64,000 bases of DNA from Prochlorococcus sp. AG-402-K10 (GTDB lineage Bacteria; Cyanobacteriota; Cyanobacteriia; PCC-6307; Cyanobiaceae), in contig QCIF01000004.1 of assembly GCA_003216835.1 (NCBI GenBank), forward strand, positions 1-64,000, given 5' to 3'. Numbering within the stretch: position 1 is the first letter of the stretch; each line of letters starts with the position of its first letter. The position numbers and the translations under genes are program-made. Positions 48,397-56,601 of this stretch are shown here, piece after piece. The notes beneath the pieces are model-generated. The model was not told the origin of the DNA. It made no database searches and worked only from the letters and a program-made list of their open reading frames with translations.

Positions 48397-49125
48397 CTAT
48401 AAAGACGCCATCGAAAACAAAAGAAAATCTACTTCTTCTTCAGTTTCTATAGAAAAATCTTTGGCATTAGAGGCCTCAAACCCCAAACCATCCCCCGAAG
48501 ATAGACCAACATCTAAAGAATTATATTTAGACCTTACAAGTAAATTACCATCAATTATTTGTATCCAATTAAATTTTTTTATTTCTGAGGGCAAATGTTT
48601 TTCTTTGAGAGGCTTATATCTACATCGCCATATAGCAATATCTTGATTAATAAAAAGTTTATTTCTCTTAGGCTCTGACGAAATAATAAGATGTTCCCCA
48701 AAAGTTTTTTCAATTGACCTTTGCTTATAATCTGGTTTGAGATTCTTTAGATTCGGGAATATCCAAATCTGAAACAACTTACAGACTTTATTTTCTTCAT
48801 TTTGCTCACTATGTGTGATTCCAGTACCAGCAGACATCACTTGAACTTCATTTTCACGAATTTTTCCTAAGTTATTTAATGAATCTCTATGAGTTATTGT
48901 ACCTTTTGTGACAAAAGTAATTATCTCCATATTGGAATGAGAATGGCTGCCAAAACCAGAATTAGGAGAAATAATATCTTCATTTATGACTCTAATTTTT
49001 CCGAAATTGTCCCAAGATGGATCTCTATGTTCCGCAAAAGAAAATGTATGTATTGACTTAAGCCATTCTCTACTTGATATAAACCTTTCACTAGATCTTC
49101 TCATTTTAATAACTTTAAAGGTCAT
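48397..49125 (-). CDS. Pirin family protein
   Basis: This is a bicupin protein of 242 residues. The N-terminal cupin carries the pirin metal ligands in 'GFGSHSHSNMEIITFV' and 'GTGITHSEQNEE', preceded by 'HTFSFAEHRDPSWDNFG'. Bacterial pirins include quercetin dioxygenases and redox-sensing regulators; the substrate is not deducible. No operon partner is evident. Confidence 0.9.
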   Translation of the reverse strand: MTFKVIKMRRSSERFISSREWLKSIHTFSFAEHRDPSWDNFGKIRVINEDIISPNSGFGSHSHSNMEIITFVTKGTITHRDSLNNLGKIRENEVQVMSAGTGITHSEQNEENKVCKLFQIWIFPNLKNLKPDYKQRSIEKTFGEHLIISSEPKRNKLFINQDIAIWRCRYKPLKEKHLPSEIKKFNWIQIIDGNLLVRSKYNSLDVGLSSGDGLGFEASNAKDFSIETEEEVDFLLFSMASL

Positions 49126-49220
49126 AAAATATTTTTAGGCTATTATCAAAAATTTTAAGAGAGAAATTTTCTACAAGAAAGATTATTAGCTATAAAAGGT
49201 GATTAAATATAATTATTTAT

Positions 49221-49349
49221 TTATTGATTTATCTTACTTTGCGCTTTATTAGCTTTAGTAATTATTTTCTTTGCTTCTTCTCTTGTAGAACATTTTTCGG
49301 CCTCAACATTTAAGTTTTTTAATTTATTTAATTGCTTTGAGAGTTTCAT
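49221..49349 (-). CDS. 42-residue basic helical protein
   Basis: This small ORF, not in the supplied track, encodes 'MKLSKQLNKLKNLNVEAEKC' followed by 'STREEAKKIITKANKAQSKINQ'. It is a charged, probably fully helical peptide with one cysteine. It fills most of the 309 bp gap between pirin and the DUF1643 gene. Codon use is plausible, but no family is recognised. Confidence 0.5.
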   Translation of the reverse strand: MKLSKQLNKLKNLNVEAEKCSTREEAKKIITKANKAQSKINQ

Positions 49350-49434
49350 ATTGTTTTAAATTAATAATTAAAAGTAACATATATTTCATTAAATAGCTCA
49401 GGTTTGCTAATTAAACAAAATTGAATTCAAATTG

Positions 49435-49968
49435 TTATTCCGATTTTAGTATAGATTTATCAGAACAATATAAAGGATGAATTGGATTATGTTTCATTGT
49501 TTTTTTAATAAAAAGTGGTCCAAGAGGTTTCTCAAAATGATCTTTTTTTATTGAATAAAATTTCATGATCATTTTTGAAACTCTTTTATTTCTATTAAGA
49601 AATGTGCCTTTATTGCCCCAACCCAACCATAAATGACAATTTTTATTTTCTGACCAATGTTTTAGATTATTATAAATAAACTTATTATTTAGGTAGCCAA
49701 TGGGTTTTTGATGAGTAAATAGTTTTTGGGGATTACTAGAGATTAAAGCAAAAAGATTGAGAAGTTTTAGTTTGCCATAATTGTAATTTCTGCAAATTTT
49801 GATTATTTTCTTGGTTGTATTATCAAGGTAAAAAGAATCCGATAGTGAAGGATTTAAACCAATAAAAATTATTTCTTTTTTAGAGTTAGAGATTTTATAA
49901 CTTAAACTCCATCTATATTTTTTATTTTTACTTATAATGCAATTTCTTTCTAATGACAAATTTTTCAA
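49435..49968 (-). CDS. DUF1643 family protein
   Basis: The family pattern is visible: 'YRWSLSYKISNSKKEIIFIG' then 'LNPSLSDSFYLDNTTKK', 'YNYGKLKLLNLFALISSNPQ' and 'CHLWLGWGNKGTFLNRNKRV'. DUF1643 proteins are small soluble proteins of unknown function often found in accessory or phage-linked regions. Start is TTG overlapping the stop of the DUF2214 gene by 4 bases, so translation is coupled. It has 177 residues and is very lysine-rich. Confidence 0.82.
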   Translation of the reverse strand: MKNLSLERNCIISKNKKYRWSLSYKISNSKKEIIFIGLNPSLSDSFYLDNTTKKIIKICRNYNYGKLKLLNLFALISSNPQKLFTHQKPIGYLNNKFIYNNLKHWSENKNCHLWLGWGNKGTFLNRNKRVSKMIMKFYSIKKDHFEKPLGPLFIKKTMKHNPIHPLYCSDKSILKSE

Positions 49969-50450
49969 CCCAGACCAACCCCTCTAGCCATAAGAGTTGC
50001 AAAAAGAGGTATTGTCGCAAAGCCAACTAATTCTGTTGTAATTATAAATCTAAACCTCTTAACAAGATTTTCAGAAATTTCTGGTAATTTATTTTTGCTT
50101 AGTGGTATTGCCCATAAAATGTAGGTTGTTGTTGGGTATAAAGAAAGTAAGCCAACTAATACGTAAAGAGACACCTTAATCCAAAAAACAGGATTAGCAG
50201 TATAAAAATCTCCTCCTTGTCCAAAATATTTAACACGTAAAATACCAGTAACCAATATTGCTACTCCTGCCAAACCGTAAACCACATCTGCAATAATCAT
50301 TGAAATTGTCTCATTTCTATTAAGATCAACTTTAAGAGTTAATCTTTCAAATAAAAGTGAGCCAAAACACAATATTATCCCTAAATAATGTATATATGCT
50401 ACTAGTGCACTTTTAGCAATTTCACCTGTCAATAAAGTTCCTATTAACAT
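49965..50450 (-). CDS. DUF2214 family membrane protein
   Basis: This 161-residue protein has four hydrophobic helices with the pattern 'YIHYLGIILCFGSLLFERL', 'DVVYGLAGVAILVTGILRVKYFGQGGDFY' and 'WIKVSLYVLVGLLSLYPT'. The layout and histidine-bearing first helix match DUF2214, a widespread cyanobacterial and proteobacterial family. Function unknown; a heme- or quinone-linked role is only a guess. It is upstream of and coupled to DUF1643. Confidence 0.82.
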   Translation of the reverse strand: MLIGTLLTGEIAKSALVAYIHYLGIILCFGSLLFERLTLKVDLNRNETISMIIADVVYGLAGVAILVTGILRVKYFGQGGDFYTANPVFWIKVSLYVLVGLLSLYPTTTYILWAIPLSKNKLPEISENLVKRFRFIITTELVGFATIPLFATLMARGVGLG

Positions 50451-50538
50451 TTTTGAGTCTAAATTTATACAATACTAACCACCTAAAAAAGGAATTGTTT
50501 AGAAATAGAATATATAAGTTAAAAATCAGGAATTAATC

Positions 50539-51288
50539 CTAGGATTCGAAAAAACGTTTTTGACCTTCTTCAAAAAAATCTTTTTTATTCCATACCTCTA
50601 TAACATCTGGGAAATGCTTTTCCATGCAATTATCGCAAACTCCATGGCTAAATCTTATGTCACTAATTTTTGAAAGATATTTTTCTAAATGCATCCAATC
50701 TCCTTCTTTATTTTTTACTTCTTTGCAATACGAACAAACCGATAAAATCCCTTCCTGTTTATGTATATTAGTCAATGCATCTAATAAATTTAGTGATTTC
50801 TTTCTTAGTTCTAGAAAAGATACTATTTGCCTAGATAATATTTCCATAATATTAAATTGCTTACTAGTTAGATTCCCTGGTTTTCTGTCAATAACACATA
50901 GAGTTCCTAGCTTATTACCGTCACTATTTCTAAGTGGAAAACCAGCATAAAAACGAATATTCGGATCTCCCGTAACCAATGGATTGTTTATAAATCTCTG
51001 ATCTTGTAATGCATCATTAATAATCAATGGCGAATTTTCTTTTATTGCATGGGTACAGAAGGACCAATCTCTTCTGGTTTCAGATATTTGAAGTCCAACT
51101 TTAGCTTTAAACCATTGCCTATCTTTATCTACCAAAGTCATTAAAGAAATAGGAACATTACAAATTGAAGAGGCAATTTTTATAATGTCGTCATAACATG
51201 CTTCTGGGTTAGTTCCCAATATTCTGTATTCTGCTAAGGCTTTTAACCTCTCTTCTTCTTCTGAACTTTTAGATATAATTTTCTTCAT
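50539..51288 (-). CDS. GAF-domain protein with C-terminal Cys-rich zinc-ribbon-like module
   Basis: A GAF domain spans about residues 15-165 ('ICNVPISLMTLVDKDRQWFKAKVGL', 'SFCTHAI', 'FYAGFPLRNSDGNKLGTLCVID'). The C-terminus carries 'VCSYCKEVKNKEGDW' and 'FSHGVCDNCMEKHF', two CxxC pairs of the kind usually found at the end of response regulators and sensor proteins. No kinase or cyclase domain is attached. GGAG eight bases upstream supports the ATG at 51288 rather than the TTG in the ORF track. It may sense a small ligand or redox state and pass this on by protein contact. Confidence 0.82.
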   Translation of the reverse strand: MKKIISKSSEEEERLKALAEYRILGTNPEACYDDIIKIASSICNVPISLMTLVDKDRQWFKAKVGLQISETRRDWSFCTHAIKENSPLIINDALQDQRFINNPLVTGDPNIRFYAGFPLRNSDGNKLGTLCVIDRKPGNLTSKQFNIMEILSRQIVSFLELRKKSLNLLDALTNIHKQEGILSVCSYCKEVKNKEGDWMHLEKYLSKISDIRFSHGVCDNCMEKHFPDVIEVWNKKDFFEEGQKRFFES

Positions 51289-51370
51289 TAGGATCTCCAA
51301 TCCTTAAAATTTTAGAATCAAATTTTCCTAGCAACACTTTTCCTGCTGAAAATTAATAAAAATAATATAA

Positions 51371-52618
51371 TTAATGATTTTTTTCTTTATCTTGCAACTG
51401 TGCGATCGCCTTTCCAGCAAGCCATCCGCTTGTCCAACAATGTTGAAAATTAAATCCTCCTGTAATACCATCAACATCTAAAACCTCACCAGAAAAAAAT
51501 AATCCAGGGCATATTAAACTCTCCATACTTTTAAAACTAACTTCATTAATTTTCACTCCTCCAGAAGTAACAAATTCCTCGCCAAATGGACCTTTACCAG
51601 AAATAATATATTTATCTTTTAAAAGACAATCTATAATCCTTTCTCTTTCATCAGCAAGCAAATCTGACCACTTCTTATCTTTATTAATATCGAGTTTATT
51701 TAATAAAAATATCCATAATCTTTTCGTTAAGAATGGGAGTGGTCTGATATTAATTAAATTCAATTTTCCTTTATTTACTTTTATAAAATTCATTTTTTCT
51801 TTTAACTCTTTGTATTCTAAATTTGACCATTTAATTATTAACTCAAAATTATATTTCTGCTCAAACATTTCTCTTGCAGCAATTGATGAGAGTTTTAATA
51901 CAGCAGGACCACTAAAACCCCAATGAGTTATTAATAAATCGCCTCTATTTTGATAAGTCTTATTATTTAGTTTAATTGCTATATCTATATTCTTAATAGA
52001 TACACCACTGCATTCATTCAACTTTGGTTCTTTTGTAGAAAAAGTAAAAAGTGATGGCACAGGTTTTACTATGCTATGGCCAAGATTTTGAGCCAATTTA
52101 TATCCACTTGGATTGCCACCAGTAGAGAGAATAATATTTCTCGAAATTATGTTTTCCTTGTGACGACTAAATATATTGAATAGATTATCACCAGTTATTA
52201 ATATTTCCTTAACAAAAAATCTAGTTAATATTTCCACATTTCTTTTAATGGCTGCTTTTGTTAAACAATTTATTACATCTGAAGATAAATTTGAAACTGG
52301 AAATACTCTTTGATCTTCTTCAATTTTTAATTTTAATCCTCGTTTTTCAAACCAATCAAATACATCTCCAGCTGCAAAACGATTAAATGACTCCAGAAGC
52401 CTAATCCCCCCTCTAGGATAATTTTCAGCTAATTCATTAGGTATCCATGTTGCATTAGTAACATTACATCGGCCACCTCCACTTATTCTTACTTTTTCCA
52501 TAATTTTAGAGGTGCCTTCAAGAATTATTATTCGCTTAACTCCATTTTCAGCGGCCGTAATTGCCGTCATAAAACCTGCTGCTCCTCCGCCTATTACAGC
52601 TAAATCAAAAGGATCCAA
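51371..52618 (-). CDS. FAD-dependent oxidoreductase, BaiN/HI0933 family
   Basis: The N-terminal dinucleotide-binding motif 'LAVIGGGAAGFMTAITAAENG' is followed by 'RISGGGRCNVTN' (about residue 45), a hallmark of the HI0933/YhiN/BaiN flavoproteins. 'GEVLDVDGITGGFNFQHCWTSGWLAGKA' closes the 415 residues. The reaction in cyanobacteria is unknown. Start is TTG. It is the last ordinary-sized core gene before the small-protein island. Confidence 0.9.
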   Translation of the reverse strand: MDPFDLAVIGGGAAGFMTAITAAENGVKRIIILEGTSKIMEKVRISGGGRCNVTNATWIPNELAENYPRGGIRLLESFNRFAAGDVFDWFEKRGLKLKIEEDQRVFPVSNLSSDVINCLTKAAIKRNVEILTRFFVKEILITGDNLFNIFSRHKENIISRNIILSTGGNPSGYKLAQNLGHSIVKPVPSLFTFSTKEPKLNECSGVSIKNIDIAIKLNNKTYQNRGDLLITHWGFSGPAVLKLSSIAAREMFEQKYNFELIIKWSNLEYKELKEKMNFIKVNKGKLNLINIRPLPFLTKRLWIFLLNKLDINKDKKWSDLLADERERIIDCLLKDKYIISGKGPFGEEFVTSGGVKINEVSFKSMESLICPGLFFSGEVLDVDGITGGFNFQHCWTSGWLAGKAIAQLQDKEKNH

Positions 52619-52854
52619 AAAATTTCTGTATGCATATGTCTTAATTTGATAATAGCAAGCTGATTTTAAGAAAGAATTGTCGGAGTAATTATTTATAAAA
52701 TAAATATAAAAAATCTTTCTAAAAGATATATTCTAATTAATTAGAGTTTAATTTTTTCTTGGAGAATAAATACCCATTAGTTCTTTTTATCGATTATTTT
52801 AATTAGATGATTTTAATATTTTCCTACGTTAAATATTCTGAGGCTAGCTTTCCC

Positions 52855-53037
52855 ATGACTGGCCAATATGCATTACTTTTACTCTTAACTACATTTGTAT
52901 GGATTCTTCTTTGGTTTGGTTATAGGCAGAATAAAATAAATGATGAAATAAAAAAGAAAGAAAAAGAGGTGCGAATTAATGCAAAAGTTGAGAGAAGAAA
53001 AAAATTAGAAAGTTTATACCCAAAGAGAAAAAAATAA
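52855..53037 (+). CDS. Small single-span membrane protein with basic tail
   Basis: From the ATG at 52855 the 60-residue product has one helix ('YALLLLLTTFVWILLWFGY') and a long, highly basic tail ('KKKEKEVRINAKVERRKKLE'). The ORF track starts 16 codons earlier at ATG 52807, but that adds a poorly conserved-looking segment, so the later start is preferred. Topology suggests a cytoplasmic or stromal tail. Family not recognised. Confidence 0.65.
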   Translation: MTGQYALLLLLTTFVWILLWFGYRQNKINDEIKKKEKEVRINAKVERRKKLESLYPKRKK

Positions 53038-53065
53038 GTTTAAGGAAATTAGAAAGAATTAAAAT

Positions 53066-53221
53066 CTATTTAATAGTATTAACTTCATAATTATTTGATG
53101 GTTCAGATCTTACTTGAATGAGTTTTGATATTTCTATATTTAAATCCTCTTCAGATTTAAAACCCAGCTCATCAAAATTCTCAGAACCTAAAGAAGCTAT
53201 ATAGGTATTTTTTATTTTCAT
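53066..53221 (-). CDS. 51-residue soluble protein, unknown
   Basis: This small ORF, absent from the track, encodes 'MKIKNTYIASLGSENFDELG' followed by 'FKSEEDLNIEISKLIQVRSE...'. It is polar, probably helical, with no membrane segment. Family unknown; support is only ORF integrity and plausible codon use. Confidence 0.45.
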   Translation of the reverse strand: MKIKNTYIASLGSENFDELGFKSEEDLNIEISKLIQVRSEPSNNYEVNTIK

Positions 53222-53437
53222 AATCTAATCCTTTTAACTTATATTAGATTTTTAATTAATTAATGTCATTACTAAATGATTGATTAAATACATTTCTATT
53301 AACTTAAGGAAATAATATTTTTACTGGCATATTATTTTTAGGTTTATCTTTAATTATTTTCTTATTTTAAATTAGATGTAATAAATACTCATGTTAATAG
53401 AAAACACAACAAATAAAATTATTTTAGAAATATTTAG

Positions 53438-53557
53438 ATGATGAAAATTTTAAAGAAAAAAAAACTTGGAATTTTTGAATTATATATAATCTTCTTTAGC
53501 TGTATCTATACAGGATTTTTAGGTTATCAAACTTTATTAAAAACATTATTTAATTAA
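53438..53557 (+). CDS. 39-residue single-span membrane microprotein
   Basis: 'MMKILKKKKLGIFELYIIFF' followed by 'SCIYTGFLGYQTLLKTLFN': a basic N-terminus then one hydrophobic helix and a short end. Two adjacent ATGs (53438, 53441) are possible starts. The pattern is like small photosystem or cytochrome-complex subunits but I cannot assign one. Confidence 0.5.
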   Translation: MMKILKKKKLGIFELYIIFFSCIYTGFLGYQTLLKTLFN

Positions 53558-53558
53558 A

Positions 53559-53693
53559 TTAATTTATTTTTTGCCCTATTTTTATTAATTCACCACCATC
53601 TTGATCATCATCATCATTTGAAGAGAAAAATAAGAAAAATATCCCTAGTGAGGCTATAGATAAGGAGATTGATAATGCAGAGAGCTCATCCAT
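53559..53693 (-). CDS. 44-residue membrane microprotein with acidic 'DDDDQDGG' tail
   Basis: 'MDELSALSISLSIASLGIFF' begins a single hydrophobic helix, followed by 'SSNDDDDQDGGELIKIG'. The acidic D-D-D-D-Q-D-G-G segment directly after the helix also appears in the protein at 54820, 1.1 kb away on the other strand. The two are probably paralogues or share a binding motif. Its stop is one base from the end of the convergent microprotein at 53438. Confidence 0.6.
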   Translation of the reverse strand: MDELSALSISLSIASLGIFFLFFSSNDDDDQDGGELIKIGQKIN

Positions 53694-53735
53694 AAATTAA
53701 AAAATTTTTTTAATAATAATTGAAAATAAATAAAT

Positions 53736-53757
53736 GACTGTAAATTAATTTACAGTC
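53736..53757. promoter_or_regulatory. Perfect 22-bp palindrome
   Basis: 'gactgtaaattaatttacag' plus 'tc' is its own reverse complement over 22 bp. It lies in the divergent gap between the microprotein at 53559-53693 (minus) and the cupin gene (plus). It could be a dimeric repressor operator or a hairpin; no strong T-run follows on either side. Confidence 0.5.
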
Positions 53758-53828
53758 TTAAAATTTAATTTTTAATTGATAAATCACAAATTATACATAT
53801 ATTGTTTTATAAATAACTTGTTTTGTTA

Positions 53829-54104
53829 GTGGAAGTTCTTATCAAATCCCCTTGTAGCGCAAGCGTCATCATACAATATGGAATTAAAAATTGGCCTATT
53901 TGGGAAGGTGAACTAAGTAAATTCTCATGGCATTACAATGAGAAAGAAATTTGCCTAATAATCGAAGGAGAAGCAAGTATAAAGACTAAAGAAGGAAATA
54001 GTTACATTATCAAGTCAGGAGATTTAGTTGAATTTCCAAAGGGAATTTCTTGTGAATGGCAAATAACTAAAAAAATAAAAAAACATTATAGATTAGGTAA
54101 TTAA
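53829..54104 (+). CDS. Small cupin (DUF861 / EutQ-like)
   Basis: This is a single-domain cupin: 'NWPIWEGELSKFSWHYNEKEICLIIEGEASI' gives the first strand set, and 'SGDLVEFPKGISCEWQITKKIKKHYRL' the second. This is typical of the cupin_3 group, which in cyanobacteria is usually a stand-alone protein of about 90 residues. The usual metal-binding histidines are mostly missing. Start is uncertain: TTG at 53823 or GTG at 53829; the GTG gives 'MEVLIKSP', which fits the family better. Substrate unknown. Confidence 0.8.
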   Translation: MEVLIKSPCSASVIIQYGIKNWPIWEGELSKFSWHYNEKEICLIIEGEASIKTKEGNSYIIKSGDLVEFPKGISCEWQITKKIKKHYRLGN

Positions 54105-54196
54105 ATGTTAAAAATATAATTAGAACTCTTTCAAAAGTACAATAAAAGATAACATAAAATTATTTAAAGATTATCTAAATATTATAGATTGATATT

Positions 54197-54367
54197 ATGC
54201 CTTTCACTGATCAAGAATATTTCGAAGTTATCGAAAAAAACGAAGTCGTAAAAGAAGCTTATGAAAAAATTAAGGAAATTTGTAGCGATTTAAGAAAACA
54301 AACTGATTGTCCCGAAGAGGACTTAGAAAATTTTCTCCAATTTATTTCTAGGCAATGGAATAAATAA
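54197..54367 (+). CDS. 56-residue acidic helical protein
   Basis: This small ORF missing from the track encodes 'MPFTDQEYFEVIEKNEVVKE' followed by 'AYEKIKEICSDLRKQTDCPEEDLENFLQFISRQWNK'. It is acidic and probably a helical bundle, with two cysteines. Codon use and a clean start-stop support it. No family recognised. Confidence 0.55.
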   Translation: MPFTDQEYFEVIEKNEVVKEAYEKIKEICSDLRKQTDCPEEDLENFLQFISRQWNK

Positions 54368-54396
54368 TTTCTTAACCTAATACTAAGATTTAAGTC

Positions 54397-54519
54397 TTAA
54401 CTTTTAGGTCCAGTATTCATGCTTGAAGTTCCCTTTGCAGCAGAAACATAGAAATAGAAACCTACAATTCCAGATATACCAAAAATTGCAGCTAAAGGAT
54501 CAAAAGAAAATGAAAACAT
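54397..54519 (-). CDS. 40-residue single-span membrane microprotein
   Basis: 'MFSFSFDPLAAIFGISGIVG' continues 'FYFYVSAAKGTSSMNTGPKS': one hydrophobic helix with a short polar end, not in the ORF track. Shape and size are similar to photosynthetic microproteins, but I cannot match it to a known subunit. Confidence 0.55.
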   Translation of the reverse strand: MFSFSFDPLAAIFGISGIVGFYFYVSAAKGTSSMNTGPKS

Positions 54520-54819
54520 AGAGTTTATAAAATCAAGATAAATACTAGGTTCTGAAAACAGATTTCACAATTATTATTAAGTATCAAAAATCACAATTAG
54601 ATAATTCATTTTGTATTTGTCGAATTATTTACAGAATAAAGAGAAAATATAAAAAAATTTATATATAAATCCGAAGAAAAATAATGTTAGATTAATATCC
54701 TTAATAATGAAGGCTATGACTGCAAAAAGATTTAATAAGGAATTTTTTTAACAACTCCTAAAAGGCACAATTAATCAAACAATCCACGGATCATGTTTAT
54801 TTTGTTTAAACTCCATTCT
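54520..54819. other. 300 bp AT-rich intergenic region
   Basis: It holds no ORF above 14 codons on the plus strand; the longest, at about 54707, reads 'MKAMTAKRFNKEFF'. No tRNA or strong terminator was seen. It presumably carries the divergent promoters of the microproteins on both sides. Confidence 0.45.
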
Positions 54820-54996
54820 ATGGGAGATTTCTATTCATCAACATCAACTAGTTCATTAACGGCTATATTATGGTGCTTTTACCCTATAGCAATTTTAGTG
54901 ATTTTTGAACTTTTACTGGGTGGAGGTTTTGATGATGACAATGATGATCAAGATGGAGGAATGTTAATACCGGCTTACTCTAGTTCAAAAAATTAA
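54820..54996 (+). CDS. 58-residue membrane microprotein with acidic 'DDDNDDQDGG' tail
   Basis: From the ATG at 54820 the product is 'MGDFYSSTSTSSLTAILWCF', one helix ('LTAILWCFYPIAILVIFELLLGGG'), then 'FDDDNDDQDGGMLIPAYSSS'. The earlier ATG at 54793 in the track would add nine residues. The acidic stretch after the helix matches the tail of the minus-strand protein at 53559-53693 (both contain D-D-Q-D-G-G-x-L-I). A metal- or partner-binding role is possible but unproven. Confidence 0.65.
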   Translation: MGDFYSSTSTSSLTAILWCFYPIAILVIFELLLGGGFDDDNDDQDGGMLIPAYSSSKN

Positions 54997-55061
54997 CTAT
55001 AGATCAAATAAAAACAACTATAATAAGTAAAGGCTAAAATAATAGTAGATTTTAAAGTTAC

Positions 55062-55190
55062 TTGGAAACTAATTTAATTTCATTAGTTCTTTTATCTTTT
55101 TTTATAACCTCATTTCTCTCTTGGCTGGTTTTAAGAACTTTAAAAGAAGGCAGGCAGGCTCTTAGTGAAATAAGAGAAGATAAAAATTAA
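55062..55190 (+). CDS. 42-residue single-span membrane microprotein (TTG start)
   Basis: 'METNLISLVLLSFFITSFLS' followed by 'WLVLRTLKEGRQALSEIREDKN': an N-terminal helix and a charged cytoplasmic-type tail. Start is TTG; no ATG is in frame. Not in the ORF track. Family unknown. Confidence 0.5.
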   Translation: METNLISLVLLSFFITSFLSWLVLRTLKEGRQALSEIREDKN

Positions 55191-55230
55191 TAGTATTTTT
55201 ATAGTAATTTTTTATAAAATTCTTAATACA

Positions 55231-55353
55231 ATGGCTAATTTAGGTCAAAATATTAAGAAGCAAATAGGAATGCTTCTCACTTCTATTCTTTATATTTTTA
55301 TTCATTTATATTATGTCACTATTATTGATAGCCTTAACAAATTAAAAAAGTAA
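55231..55353 (+). CDS. 40-residue single-span membrane microprotein
   Basis: 'MANLGQNIKKQIGMLLTSIL' followed by 'YIFIHLYYVTIIDSLNKLKK': amphipathic start, one hydrophobic helix and a basic end. It begins 40 bases after the previous microprotein on the same strand and may be co-transcribed. Family unknown. Confidence 0.5.
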   Translation: MANLGQNIKKQIGMLLTSILYIFIHLYYVTIIDSLNKLKK

Positions 55354-55434
55354 GAAATAAATAATATTAATTTTGTTGCTTGTATTGAGAATTTAAGTTA
55401 TTAATTTAATATTGTCCCTAAATCTTTTATATAA

Positions 55435-55599
55435 ATGCAAGCTGAATCTTCCAATATTTTTACTGAAAAGGATAATTCTAAAACTATAAAAATTGACAAA
55501 GAAAAAATTATTTGCAAAGATGGTTTTTGCTCATTACCAAGTAATAACGAATCCTCAAAAATAGATAAAAATGATATAAACTTATTTGATCCTATCTAG
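55435..55599 (+). CDS. 54-residue soluble protein with 'CKDGFC' motif
   Basis: 'KIDKEKIICKDGFCSLPSNN' carries two cysteines four residues apart with a glycine between them. The rest is polar and lysine-rich. The pair could bind metal or act in redox chemistry; that is inference. Not in the ORF track; the product is compact with clean start and stop. Family not recognised. Confidence 0.55.
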   Translation: MQAESSNIFTEKDNSKTIKIDKEKIICKDGFCSLPSNNESSKIDKNDINLFDPI

Positions 55600-55672
55600 T
55601 TAGTAAAAGTTATAATTAAAAGTTTGAGATAGAATTTGTTTTATATAAGTTGATTTCATGCCTTAATGATTT

Positions 55673-56008
55673 ATGCTCAAGACTATTTTTAATGCATATA
55701 AAGAGTTTTGGTTAAACGCTACCGACTTCAAAAGCGCTACAAAACGATCAGATTGGTGGTGGGTTCAATTAGCTAACCTACTTATTTCTTTCTTAACTAT
55801 CCCAATATTCTTAAGAACTTTTGGCTTCAATGTCTATGGGATTATATGCATTCTTCCTCAATTAGCTATGGATATAAGAAGAATTAAAGATTTTGGAAAA
55901 GATTGGAAATGGATTTTTATAAATTTAGTACCAATTTTTGGCTGGATATTGTGGTTTATCTGGCTTGGATTTGGAGAAACTGGTCGCGGCAAAACTAAAT
56001 TTATATAG
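55673..56008 (+). CDS. DUF805 family membrane protein
   Basis: The family features are visible: 'FKSATKRSDWWWVQLANLLI' (the R-S-[DE]-[YFW]-W motif), several helices, 'AMDIRRIKDFGKDWKWIFI' corresponding to the 'RRLHDxGxSGW' loop, and 'GWILWFIWLGFGETGRGKTK' ending like other DUF805 proteins. It has 111 residues. Function is unknown; members are small inner-membrane proteins often found in stress or phage contexts. Confidence 0.85.
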   Translation: MLKTIFNAYKEFWLNATDFKSATKRSDWWWVQLANLLISFLTIPIFLRTFGFNVYGIICILPQLAMDIRRIKDFGKDWKWIFINLVPIFGWILWFIWLGFGETGRGKTKFI

Positions 56009-56283
56009 AAATTTATAAATTCGCCAACAGACTCTTAATCTCTTTGATAATGAACTAAGTTTAAATTAGTCTAAGATTATTTTATGTAAGGGTTTTTTAT
56101 CTTTTTAACCCTTAAAAAGGTCAATGAAGCTATTAAATTCTTCATCTTATTTTAGAAATAATATTTTGTTTTAATACAAAAATAATAAAATTGAATATAT
56201 TTTGTATATTCAAAAAACAATTAATTGCTTTAATACTTTATTTTAAAAAGGCTAATAAATTTAGCATATATATTTCAGTAAAA

Positions 56284-56601
56284 TTATTTATTTTCTTTTT
56301 TAAAATCTACAAATCTGACCTTATTTCTTGACTCTAACTGAATCTTTAGAATTCGAAAAACATGCCATTCGCATTCAGTTAATTTCTGAAACTGATCAAG
56401 GGTATATTTATCTTCTTCATCAAATTTATCCAAAACATTTGAAATTGCATTTCTATTAACGGATATAAAACTCTCAGCAACATCTTCGGGACTCTTCCCA
56501 GAATCAAAATCCTTAAAAGCTTCATAAGAATTCAGTTTTCTCGTCAACCAACTAAACCATAGTTCATTCTCAATATTTGCTTTATTTATTATTTTCTTCA
56601 T
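56284..56601 (-). CDS. Soluble helical protein of 105 residues, unknown
   Basis: A charged helical protein ('ENELWFSWLTRKLNSYEAFK', 'NVLDKFDEEDKYTLDQFQKL') with no signal or membrane segment. I do not recognise a family. It is isolated, with 275 bp before it and more than 430 bp after it lacking other genes. Confidence 0.65.
   Translation of the reverse strand: MKKIINKANIENELWFSWLTRKLNSYEAFKDFDSGKSPEDVAESFISVNRNAISNVLDKFDEEDKYTLDQFQKLTECEWHVFRILKIQLESRNKVRFVDFKKENK

Noticed and set aside
54707-54751. 14-codon ORF 'MKAMTAKRFNKEFF'
   Set aside because: Too short and unsupported; no Shine-Dalgarno or recognised peptide class.
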